From Amoebophrya sp. A120 (lineage: Eukaryota; Sar; Dinophyceae; Syndiniales; Amoebophryaceae): a stretch of DNA of 64,000 nucleotides. The position numbers were made by a program, and so were the translations under genes. A model generated the notes under the pieces. The model worked only from the letters and a program-made list of their open reading frames with translations. It was not told where the DNA came from and searched no databases. Shown here piece by piece: positions 12,301 through 22,255 of this stretch (positions are counted from its first letter, which is position 1; each line of letters begins with the position of its first letter). The stretch is taken from contig CAJINV010000010.1 in assembly GCA_905178155.1 (NCBI GenBank), forward strand, positions 3,430,587 through 3,494,586, written 5' to 3'.

Positions 12301-15300
12301 TCCCGGCACCTCCCATGTTGTTCGCGTTGTTGACGTTCTGTCCATTATTGTGCTGCTGCTGATGGTTGCCGTTGACATTGTGCTGGTTCTGGTTCACGTT
12401 GGGCTGCTGGGTGTTGTTTCCGTTGTTCCCACCAGCAGTGTATCAAATGCAAAAGTGTCTGGGTCTGGAAGATTGGTAGGTTTGTCATGCAGGTTTTCCA
12501 TGACCCACGCGGTCTGCCATGCACGGCCTAGCATGGCAGGCTCTGTGAGATCTCTATCATGCCGTTCCTGCATGAGAAACTGCCTCTAAACTTGTTCAAA
12601 AGTGGACCTCTTTATTTCGTAATCATGCAACACACATTTTTCCACGATCCAGATGTAGCATGACAAGTTGCACTCTTCCAGACCCAGACATTTTTGCAAT
12701 TCATACAGTGTTCAGCCCGTTGTTTCCGCCCTGCTGCTGGTCCAAGTGCCGCACGGAGTTTCCGTTGTTGGCCCCCGAAACAGATCCTGTGCAAAAGCAT
12801 CGTACTCTTTAACTAATCGCAATCATGCAAGACAAATCTTCTTCCCAAGCGAAAGCAGCATGGTGAATTGCATCTGTCATGCTAAGGTCATTTGCCTTGC
12901 GTTTTCTACTAGTACGGTGCTTTTCCGCATGATAAAGTAGACCCATGCTGGCCCAGGGCCGCAGCCATGGCAGCGTTACTAGACGCGTGCTGACTCGACA
13001 GGTGGTGGTAGTTCGCGGCGGCCAACTATTACAGTGAAAAGTGCCCCCCACCCCTAAATTGCAAAAATTTGTGATGCGAAGTTTCCAAATGAAAACTTTT
13101 TGTCATGCATGAAAGGAGTATGAATCTTTCTGATGCAGAATGTAGGCGTGTATCGCATCGCTTGCATGACAAGTGCCGCTCTTGCTGGGGTCTTTTGCAA
13201 TACAAATTTTTGCTATTCACGATTGAAAACCCGTGATGCTGATACATGCAAGAGGGCGAATGTTTCATTTGGAAAGGTTTGCAATACAAATGCTCCCAAG
13301 TTCGGGGGTGGGGGCATTTTTCATCGTAATACCAACTGCCCGGCGTTCAGAGCCGCGGCGTTCGCGTTCAGAGCAGCTGCGTTGCGTTATAACAGTGCAC
13401 AACTCCCCCTCCCGCCCCTCATTTGTATTGCATGAACAGCAACACAAGCAACAGCAGAAAAGGGGCTTTCGCATGACAAAACTGCATGCGGATTCTAGTA
13501 CTATTTGACGTTCCAAAATTTGTCATGCTATCAGTTCCCACCATGCAAGGTGCGAATTTGGTATTTTGCATTACAAATGAGGGGGAGGGGGAGTTGTGCA
13601 CTCTCATATGCGTCCGTCCAGCGCCGCCGCGCCCGGGTTTCCCGCCATCATAGCCGCACAGCCGATCGCGGTGGCCTGCGTATCCTGTGCAAAAGTATCG
13701 CACTCGTAGTCATTGCATTTCTGCATTACAAACCTCTTTCTCAGGGTGAATCAGCATTAGAAATTAAATTTGTATATGCTAATTATTTCTAATGCACTTT
13801 ATACGTAGTACGATGCTTTTCCAATGCATACTGCGCATCGCGGAGCAGCTGGTTGATCTGCGATTCGGGCAGGGCGTTGCGCTGCTTCAAGATACAGGCC
13901 ACGTTCATCGGGTCGCCCTGCTGCGCGCAGGCCTTCATCAGGCAGGAGTAAACCGCGCGGGTGGGCAGACACTTCCAGACGAACGGCATTTGGCGGAAAA
14001 CCAAGTCGATGGCATCGTACAAGCGGTTCACCCCCGCGTACAGGCGCACCAGGATGGAAAAAGTGACGCAGGACGGAGCAATGTTGCACCGCTGCATGTC
14101 CGCGAAAACCATCAGACCTGATTTTTATAATAATGTGTAGTGAAACAGTGCTGTCAGACTTTGATTTCCTTTCACGCATCACAAGCCATTAAGTATTCTT
14201 TCTGCGTTCATCGGAACATATCATGCATGTTGACAGGTCGTTGTAGATAAACACAACAAGCTGAAAAAAAACACGACCCGTACCAGTATCAAAGTCTCCA
14301 ATCTTGGCGCAGCCATCCAACAGAGAGTTGAACATGATCTCATCGTATGGATTGCAAAAGTGTCTGGGTCTGGAAATTTGTGATGCTGGGTGGCGTATCA
14401 TGAGAAGACCACAAGTGCTGGCCCAGCATGACAAGTTTTTGAGCTTCTAGGTGTTGCCTATTCTGCATGACAAACTGCGTTTCTGCATGGCAGAAAAAGG
14501 CGGCTCTTGGGTAACCTGCATGACAGATTTAAGAGTCATGCCAGACAAGCATGACAAACATGCATTCTTCCAGACCCACACATTTTTGCATTTGATACAT
14601 CGACTGGCAAGCGGCGCATCCGGGCCTCGTTGGCGACAAGCAGGGCCTTGCGGAGGTTGCCTTCGTTGCAGAATCCCTTGACCAGGGTGGAGAAGGTGAT
14701 GATGTCCGGCATAATACCTTTATTCGATATAGTATTTTTGCTTCTATCTACGATGCGGATGCGGGACTACGCAAGACAAAAGTTGCTCAGCATGCATGCT
14801 GGATTGTCATGAATCAGAAGTGGAACAAGTAAGTAAGTAAGTAACTTAACTTTTTGATTTCATAATCCAAATCTTTGTGATGCAAAAGCCTGCATAACTA
14901 GACAACATCAGCATCATGGGTCTGTCATGATTTTCACATTACCACTCGCCTGCATCTCCTGTAGGACCATGGCGGCGACCTTCATGTTGTTGCACCGCAC
15001 AGCGACATCAATCAGGGAGTTGTAGGTCACAACGTTGCACGGCACCCGCTCCGACAGCATTTCCTATGGAAAGGAGAAGTCCCCCCGCCCCATAATGAAG
15101 CGGCACGTTTCTCAAAATTTGTGATGCTGATTTGTGGCCACAAATCCTGTCTCTCTTGCATGAGGGCAACCTCAGAGACTCCGCCACGATATGCAGGCGG
15201 TTTGCAATGCTGGAAGGCCTATAGGCTAGACCTCTAGCAAGCTAGGCCCCTACAACAAGAGGCCCCCCCTTAGGATTGCGATCTGCGTGCAGTCCTTTAC

Positions 15301-18300
15301 TGCAAGACAAATCTGATTTGTGTACTCAAATACAGCACCACAGATTTCCGTTTTGTCATGGGGAGGGGGGATTTTTCTTCTTGATATTTCCCGGTACAGC
15401 TTCATGGCACGGGCGAGGTCCTTGATCTTGGCGAAACCTGACAGAGTATGTCAACAGGTAGCTTTGCAACACAAATTTTTTCCAAAATTCTGTTTCGATG
15501 CTACGGCTCCGCATGATTGAAATTGTGATGCATGAAGACCGCTACAATCGTAAGTTATATATCAGTACCTTTGATGATGGTCGTGTACAGAACCGTGTTC
15601 TTGTGCAGGTTGGAGGACTTCATGTCTTCAAAAGTTTGGACGGCCATCTCCACGTGGTTGCACTTCACGCAGGCATCCAGCATGCAGCCGTAGGTGACCG
15701 CGTTCGGGTATCCCACAGAAAAAAGCAGGCAGGGCAGATTTGTAATGCAAAAATAAATACACAGAAAAATCTGTCATGGGCGGCCCCATAGCATGCTGTT
15801 TAGGATATGCTATGCAGACTTTTTTGTGTATTTGTTTTTGCATTACAAATGTGACCTGCCGGCTTTTTTCTGTGTGATATCGGGGGAATATCGGTCTTGC
15901 GCATCTCCTCCCACAACAGCAGAACTGAAAATTTGTATTGCAGAATCCGGATTTGAAAGAGTGGTCTCTGTTGCAGCTGGTGAAAGTGGAACAGCAACAG
16001 CATTTGATACTGAATAAACGGAACCAACGATCCTGGATGCTATTATTTGCAGAAGTTGAAAGCAATTTGTGACGCTGCAATGCAATTATGCAATGCAATA
16101 TCAAAACAACTCCTCTACCGCGATTGAAGTCCCGGAAGGTTCCGTAGGCCTTGATCAGGGTACCGTACGTGACCGCCCCCGGCCGGGCCGAGTACATGTG
16201 CCCACGCAGGTCCACCATCGTTTGTTCCATCGACTGGACGTCCCGGAGTATCAAATGCAAATATGTCTGAGTCTGGAAGAGTGTACTCAAACTTGTCATG
16301 CTGGTTTTCCATGATCCATGAGGTCTGGAATGCGGTACCTAGCATGAAAGACTCTGTGAGGTCTGTATCCTGCCTTTACTGCATGAGAAACTCCGTCCCA
16401 ACTTGGTCGAAAGTGGCCTGCTTTTGGCACTCATGCTCATGCAACACAGACTTCTGCATGATTCAGATTTAGCATGACAAGTTGCCACCTTCCAGACCCA
16501 GACGTATTTGCAGTTGATACGGAGGCGCGCGAAACCATCCAGGCACGTGTTGTACAGACCTTCTTCCGCGTCCTTGGACTTCCGGATATGCAATACAAAT
16601 CTCCCGTACATGTACAAGATGCATCACAAATTTCACCAATTTGGAGCGTGAAACTTATCATGCTAAACTAGGATCGAAGCCAAGTTTTGTCATGCAGAGA
16701 CCGCATTTGCACGTCGTGTACGGGAAATTTACTGTGGATACCGCAGGAATTTTTTCAACAGCGAAAACCCCCGGCGCAGTTTCGCGGTGCGGCTGTCGCC
16801 ATCGAGGGAGATTTTCACGAGCGCGGAGACGGACTGGTAGTCGATCTGGTAGTCGGAGGTCAGCATCTTGTCCACCCACGACCAGGCTTCGTCGACCTTC
16901 TTCCAGCGGATGGCGTGGTCCAGGTACTTTTGGTACCGCATGGCGTTCTCGTCCTGGACAACCGCGGGAGCTGCAGTGGCGGTGGTGTTCTGCTGTTGCT
17001 GCACGTTGGCCGGTTGCGCAGCCGGCTCCTCCTGCAGCTTGGTCTCGGAGGCAACTACATTTTCCACAGTTTGGTCCACCAGAGTCGGTTCCCCAGTATC
17101 AAATGCAAATGTGTTTGGGTTCTTTGGAAGAGTTGTGCCAATTAATTGTCACGCTTGGCCGACGATAAAAGAAAAGTCTGTCATGCTTGTTGCGCGGCTA
17201 CAACGTCACTTCGATTTGTCATGCAAAAAGACAATTTTTCATGCGATTAAGAACGCTACACATTGTAGCCGCTCAGATGAAAGAACTTGTCATGCGCGGC
17301 TCCGCAATACGGTCTGCCGTGTATCATTGGGACATTAGCATGACAACCTTCCAGAGGACCCAGACATATTGGATGCGGTGGATACCCCGCATCAAATGTA
17401 AAAATGTCTGGGTCTGGAAGAACGCGCGATTTGTCATGCAGCTTTTCCACGATCCATGAGGTCTGGAATGCAGGACGTAGCATGACAGATGCTGCGCGAT
17501 CTTTCTCATGCCTCTCCTGCATGAGAAACTGCCTCGCGACTTGGTCAAAACTGGACGACTTTTGGTAATCATGCAACACAGACTTTTGCATGCTTCAGAT
17601 TTAGCATGACAAGTTGCATTCTTCCAGACCCAGACATTTTTACATTTGATACCCCGTCGCCGTCAGCAAATCCGCCGCGCCGGAGTTCAGCAGGGCCGCA
17701 TTCGGATATGCTGTGCAAAAGTATCATAGTAATCTTCGCAGTCACGCATTACAAATCTCCTTCTTGAGGCGAACCCGCATCACAAGTTCCGGTTCTCATG
17801 CTGATAAAATTTGTCATGCGATTTACACTACAACGAGACAACTTTATTTGCAGCGCATATCGGACTGGTCATCACGATCTCGTTTTCTTTGTCACCGATA
17901 TGGGACTCTCAAACGTTACATTCTCAACTGTTACATGATTTGCCATGCAAATTTACCACCAAGATCGCCACGATTAAGCTGCTTCGCATAACAAATCTAC
18001 GAAGGGCTAAACAGCATCTAAATCTGTGCCAAATCTGTAATGCAAAAGGCGCAATCTTGCTCCTTTCACTTTTGCCGTTCTTGCATTACAAATTCGTGTA
18101 ACCGTTGAGAATGTAACATTAGAGAACGCCATAACCGACCGCGCCGGCTTCCATTCCCGACAGCATCTGCAGTTTCTTATGATATGCATTGCAAAAGTAT
18201 CGCACTCGTAGTAATTGCAGTCATGCATTACAAATCTCTTTCGTTAGGTAAATCCGCATTACAAATTTTATTTCTCATGCTGAGAAAATTTGTAATGCAT

Positions 18301-19773
18301 TTATACGAGTACGATACTTTTGCACAGGATATATGAGGGTGCACAACTCTCGCCCCTCCCTGTTCATGCTGTATGGCATGAACAGCAATACAAACACCAG
18401 CACACTTAGACCCTGTGCATGACAAATAACTCGAACCCCAAATGTTAAAAATTTGGAGTACTCAAGTACTGTTTGGGCAGCTTCAGAGCAATTTCTCATG
18501 CAAACAGTGCCACAAAGCAGCAACGAGATTGTGAACTTTGCATCACAATAAACACAAATCAGGGGGAGGGGGACGACTTGTGCACTCTCATATTTCTCAT
18601 TCTCGCAGCAGTCGTCCTCATTCGCATTCGCGATGTTTTTGTGGTCGGTGTCGGTGTCCGGGGTGGTGTGGGCCAGAGATTCGGTGGTTTCGGCCGACGC
18701 AGCAGAGCAGTATCAACTGTAAAAATGTCTGGGTCTGGAAGAATCCAACTTGTCATGCTGATTTTGAATTCTCAAAAAATCTGTATTGCATGAGCAGCAA
18801 AGAGAGTCCAAGTTTTGCTACACGGAAAGAGCATGTGTCAAGCGGTATAGGCATCAGGAAGCCGTCACAAAATCTGTGATGCTAGGGCATGCATCACAGA
18901 CATCAGGAGTCATGCAAAATGTGCATGACATACCTGGCAATCTTCCAGACCCAAACATTTTTACATTTGATAAGCAGGTTTGCTTCTCGATGAACTGGTT
19001 GCATTTCGTGATCGTGCCCGGCTTATGCATGGCAAAAGCATCGTACTAGTAGCAATGGCATCACAAATTTGCTGCTCAGCATGAGACGCCGAACTTGTCA
19101 TGCTGATTTAGCTCGAGAAGCAGATTTGTCATGCATGTACGACTAGGATAGTTTTGCACAGGATAGTGGTTTTTGGTCGGGGTGGTCGGGTGCAGATCCT
19201 GGTCTTGCTGCTCCATTTGCTCCACCTGCTTCTATCGCAAGAAAAAACTGTTTCACTGTGAACTTGTGATGCAGAAAATGCATCTGAGAAGTGTTTGTGT
19301 TGCTACACATGCAAGACAATGGATTTCTGGCTGTGTTTTCCCTCAGGAATCTCGCATGGCAAATTTCCTCTGTGATGTAGAGCAAACCTGTGATGCAAAA
19401 CCTGCAAAATCCTTACAGTGAAACATTTTTTTCTTACGATAGCTTCGCTACCTGGTGTATTAATTCTTGGAGTTCAGTTCCTAAGGAAGAAAGCAAATTC
19501 AGTTCCGCAAACTCTCTAGTCCCGTGGGAGAAGTGAGAGTGACAACCTCTAATGCATAATGACGCATGAGTAGAAACAAGAATTTGATACCGCAGTCTCC
19601 TCCACAGGCAGGGCGGCCACCGAGACGGCGGCCTCTTCCGGGACACCAGTTGCAGTCATCTTGCTCTTATGCAAAATAAAAACTTCCGGGTCATCGGGAT
19701 CATTCGTGACGCGAGTGATTTGAAGGACAGCGACAGCGCGATCTGTGATGCATACACGCGATCTGTGATGCAT
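9386..19773 (-). CDS. Pentatricopeptide repeat (PPR) protein with Asn/Gln-rich tail, 1,069 aa
   Basis: P-class PPR proteins bind RNA, normally in mitochondria or plastids. About nine consecutive repeats are visible in the middle, e.g. YNTCLDGFARL, VTYGTLIKAYG, VTYGCMLDACVK, VLYTTIIKGFAK, VTYNSLIDVAVR, ITFSTLVKGFCN, IMFNSLLDGCAK, VTFSILVRLYAG, VYSCLMKACAQ. Before them is an acidic/Gln-rich region; after them a 350-residue tail rich in Asn, Gln, Ala and Gly, then HEEWAEWNKW and ...YHGGA. Twenty-nine introns are needed: introner-type ones plus GT-AG introns at 19590-19452, 16118-15925, 15568-15438, 14942-14718, 14283-14118, 10681-10507 and 9655-9523. One 679-bp intron (10436-9758) fits neither type. 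The start is uncertain: ATG 19773, or 19659 (MTATGVPEEAA), since the first ATG lies in introner-like TGTGATGCA sequence. Confidence 0.85.
10749..11058. mobile_element. Introner, family C, in PPR gene
   Basis: 310 bp, repeats CCGCA/CCGCA, ends TATCAAAAGG and CCTTTCAATA. Junction NLAA|AHMG. Confidence 0.92.
11118..11374. mobile_element. Introner, family A, in PPR gene
   Basis: 257 bp, repeats ACCCG/ACCCG. Junction NHGG|FGVND. Confidence 0.92.
11554..11832. mobile_element. Introner, family F, in PPR gene
   Basis: 279 bp, repeats TGCCA/TGCCA, ends TATCCTGAGTAAAAACG and its near-perfect inverse. Junction MHGG|SSTGV. Confidence 0.92.
11910..12060. mobile_element. Introner, family B, in PPR gene
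   Basis: 151 bp, repeats TCCCG/TCCCG. Junction GVNTG|NPFGN. Confidence 0.92.
12441..12705. mobile_element. Introner, family A, in PPR gene
   Basis: 265 bp, repeats CAGTG/CAGTG. Junction GLNT|AGGNN. Confidence 0.92.
12783..12934. mobile_element. Introner, family B, diverged flanks
   Basis: 152 bp, flanks AAACA/AAGTA (3 of 5 match); the first base of the element is G rather than T. Junction QHGST|SGANN still in frame. Confidence 0.8.
13027..13331. mobile_element. Introner, family G, only copy in the window
   Basis: 305 bp, repeats CCAAC/CCAAC, ends TATTACAGTGAAAAGTGCC and its inverse ending ATCGTAATA. Junction NAGQL|AAANY. Confidence 0.9.
13388..13608. mobile_element. Introner, family D, in PPR gene
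   Basis: 221 bp, repeats TGCGT/TGCGT. Junction LDGR|NAAAL. Confidence 0.92.
13681..13830. mobile_element. Introner, family B, in PPR gene
   Basis: 150 bp, repeats CTGCG/CTGCG. Junction RDAQ|ATAIG, at the boundary between PPR array and tail. Confidence 0.92.
14346..14597. mobile_element. Introner, family A, in PPR gene
   Basis: 252 bp, repeats CATCG/CATCG. Junction RLPVD|EIMFN within a PPR repeat. Confidence 0.92.
15065..15386. mobile_element. Introner, family C, in PPR gene
   Basis: 322 bp, repeats TTTCC/TTTCC. Junction LYRE|MLSER within a PPR repeat. Confidence 0.92.
15709..15879. mobile_element. Introner, family I (short form), in PPR gene
   Basis: 171 bp, repeats TCGGG/TCGGG, starts TATCCCACAGAAAAAAGC and ends with a close inverse. 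Its ends match those of the 5.9-kb element at 30879. Junction DIPP|NAVTY. Confidence 0.92.
16249..16519. mobile_element. Introner, family A, in PPR gene
   Basis: 271 bp, repeats CGGAG/CGGAG. Junction FARLR|DVQSM. Confidence 0.92.
16587..16740. mobile_element. Introner, unassigned family, in PPR gene
   Basis: 154 bp, flanks CCGGA/CCGCA. Ends TATGCAATACAAATCTCCCG and the inverse around TACGGGAAATTTACTGTGGATA; the outer TATGCANNNCAAA part is like family B. Junction KKFLR|KSKDA. Confidence 0.82.
17097..17384. mobile_element. Introner, family A, first of a tandem pair
   Basis: 288 bp, flanks CCCAG/CCCCG. Followed after exactly 5 bp by another family A element, so no exon separates them. Combined junction LTATG|EPTLV. 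Confidence 0.85.
17390..17651. mobile_element. Introner, family A, second of a tandem pair
   Basis: 262 bp, repeats CCCCG/CCCCG; the first base is C instead of T (CATCAAATG). It shares its left CCCCG with the right flank of the element at 17097. Confidence 0.88.
17707..17859. mobile_element. Introner, family B, in PPR gene
   Basis: 153 bp, repeats TCGGA/TCGGA. Junction MTSP|NAALL. Confidence 0.92.
17899..18133. mobile_element. Introner, family H, in PPR gene
   Basis: 235 bp, repeats ACCGA/ACCGA. Junction GAVG|DKENE. Leaves a 39-nt exon between it and the element at 17707. Confidence 0.92.
18178..18592. mobile_element. Introner, family D, containing a nested family B copy
   Basis: 415 bp in total, repeats TTTCT/TTTCT. 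Without the nested 149-bp element and its 5-bp repeat the host is about 261 bp. Junction ENEK|LQMLS. Confidence 0.9.
18183..18331. mobile_element. Introner, family B, nested in a family D introner
   Basis: 149 bp, repeats TATGA/TATGA. The repeated TATGA is the very terminus of the host element, so the insertion hit the end of the D inverted repeat. Confidence 0.9.
18711..18972. mobile_element. Introner, family A, in PPR gene
   Basis: 262 bp, repeats AGCAG/AGCAG. Junction KQTC|SAASA. Confidence 0.92.
19024..19165. mobile_element. Introner, family B, flanks no longer matching
   Basis: 142 bp with family B ends, but flanks CGGCT and GTGGT match at only two positions. Removing the element plus 5 bp still gives the open junction TKNH|GTITK. 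Confidence 0.75.
19233..19441. mobile_element. Introner, family E, in PPR gene
   Basis: 209 bp, repeats GCTTC/GCTTC, ends TATCGCAAG and CTTACGATA. Junction VAK|QVEQM. Confidence 0.92.
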
Positions 19774-22255
19774 TACAAGGAAAAATCATTCGCGTTCCTT
19801 CTCCAAGAGAACCAGCACCCAGATTGATATTTTCATTTCCATACGTTATGGTCTGGTCTCCGATCTGCGATGTGTGCCTCTTAGCCGTTTTTGGTCAAGA
19901 GAATTCCCGTCCGTGCTGGTCTGTAGCTTGTCCAATTTCCTTCCAGAATCGGACTACACCACGCTCTTCCTCTATCCCACGAAAAAAGTGTTACAGTTAC
20001 ACATTTGTTGTCAATTCAGCAATACAAATTTTCTCTGCATGAGAGGGAGAACTTGTAATGCAGAAATCCTACGGGAAAACACCTAAGAAACGAGGCTTCT
20101 ATGCGTATCCGGCATGACAGAGCTCGTCTGTCTTGCTTGGCCTGCAATATTACAATGTGTAACTGTAACACTTTTTTCTTGCGATATCCTCTGAAAAACA
20201 GAAGAAGAATCCTTCTCAGGAGAGAGGTATGGAAGTCGAAAAACTTTATTTCGGAGTGTCATGGAAGTTTGTCATGCAGACTGATCTTATCAGCGTAACT
20301 GCTCATGCAGTCTTCGCCTTGCAGGAGTGGATCCTCGGATGCGTGTATGCATTATGTTTTGCTTCATCTTGACATAATGATAATTCTGCATGACAAACAG
20401 TTACCTCCGAAAATAAATAGTGTTGCATTCTGGATAAGACAAGTCTGCTACTCTCTCTCTCGTTTCGTCCTTCTCTGTAATATCGTGCATTTAGCAAATT
20501 GGTTTTTTGATAATAAATAGCTGTTTCTCATGCATAGACGCAATGGGAGGGGGGTAAAATTGTCATGCATCGTCCAATACCTCCTCGTGCGATTGTTCTT
20601 GTAGAGTAATTAAGATAACTTTTTAGTCGAAGACAAAACAGGAGTAAAGTGTAAGCCAGTGGCTTTTCAAAGTGAATATTGTCATTATGTTTATTTTCAT
20701 TGTGTGCGAGTGCCGTAAATAGTGGGGGCACAACATGTTTTTTTTTGCTTGTTTGTCGTCAGATACTTTTTACTTCTACTTGATACAAACTGGATAAGTA
20801 CTTATTCATAGGCGTCGCTTAAGTACGTCTCGGAAATGCAAAAATGGTGAATGAAAATTGATCTTGTTCTCTTTAGGTTTGATAATATCAGCAGGCTGTC
20901 ACAAAAATCCTGTAGCAGTTCTGATGTTGAGTCTGTGCTTCGATATCTATGGGTATGGGGTATCGCACTTATGGTACCAAGTGTTAAGTGCAAAGCCAAA
21001 GGTAACTTGAAAATGTGACTACGGTCGTGAGAGGTCGTTCTTGCACTTGCAGGCTAATAGGATATGTGTAATCGTGTGGTCAGAAGTTTTTTATTAAGAC
21101 GGTGGTGGTGGTGCAGCTAAAGTAATGCACTATGTTTGGACCGTTCTTGTGCTAGGTTTTCACTTTTCGCTCTCTCTCGACAGGATAGTGTTCTACACAG
21201 GTTGAAGTTGATGCTGTGATGGCGCAATACCACACACCATGATTTTATTGTTGCGAGGGAGCTGCAACTACACAGTGAAATCAAACAAACACACAGGGAA
21301 CATCCGCGAAAAGAAACAACAAACGCGATAGGTTCTCCGTGGCGCAAGAACCTGAAGGTCCTCTGATGTCGGCCCTTGCTTGCTCGACAATGAGCGGGCG
21401 GACGTCCTCGCATGGGCGTCGTGAATAGTAAGTACGCCATGCAAAATCTTCATGCTGATAGACAGCAGCATGTGCAGTTGGCCCAGAGAGTGGTAGACCT
21501 ACTTGTGAAACAACGAAACCTCACAATGCGCCAGCGGCGTGGCAGACACAGGAACATGTCCAGAGACGAAAAAGAACAAACAGCACGGGGCTCGGTGGTC
21601 CGGTTCTTGTCATGGGTGTTTTGATATTTGAATTTGTGTGACTTTTGATGAATGTTTCTGAGGGCATGGTAGAAAATGGTCTTCTACTTGATGCATTTCA
21701 TTTTCATCCCACTTATTTCTATACGTGATTTTTCTACAGATGAGTTCTTGCGAATCACGTACGAGGTGCTTTGATTTATTTGATCTCTTTGACACTGTCA
21801 AAATCAAAAGGGAGAGAGTACTGTCCGTTGCGTAGCACTTACACGGTTTCCCGTCGGAACGGAAGTGTAATTCTGTTTCTTGCGGAACACTTCGCGGAAA
21901 GGATTCACGTGGCACCACGTAGGCCGGGTCTCTTCAGACGAAACACACGACCCGCGGGCTGCATGGTGAATTATCAACATGGAACAAAATACGTCCTCGA
22001 CCCATGTTGAATTATGTTGACGGATTTTCATCAATGTCGAGATAATTCGTCGCTGAAACTACATCATCGCTTGCCTGTGGCTGTGTCTGTGTGTCGCTAT
22101 ATGTTTCGCTAATTGTACTCACGTCATGAAAACGAGTTATTCCCGGTTGAGGTGCAAGAAGAAGTACGAGTCTATGCATCGTGACCCATCTTCATCTCGT
22201 CTTCACGCCTTCGGCACAAGATCAAAGAACTGAAACTAAACTAATTCCATGCTAC
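19774..22255. other. Mostly non-coding stretch between PPR and NSUN2 genes
   Basis: Contains one introner (19973-20186) preceded on the minus strand by a good polypyrimidine-AG acceptor (CTTCTGTTTTTCAG) and followed by an open stretch WKEIGQATDQHGREF of unknown status, possibly a 5' leader exon of the PPR gene. Near 21860-21940 minus-strand sequence reads WCHVNPFREVFRKKQNYT up to a GTAAGT donor; it is exon-like but I could not join it to either gene. The rest shows nothing. Confidence 0.5.
19973..20186. mobile_element. Introner, family E relative, outside any resolved coding exon
   Basis: 214 bp, repeats TCCTC/TCCTC, ends TATCCCACGAAAAAAG and CTTTTTTCTTGCGATA, inner repeat GTGTTACAGTTACAC. 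Confidence 0.88.

Noticed and set aside
21412-21624. Plus-strand ORF with DRQQHVQLAQRVVDLLVKQ
   Set aside because: Composition is gene-like, but it is short, has no supporting neighbours or splice context, and would be the only plus-strand gene.
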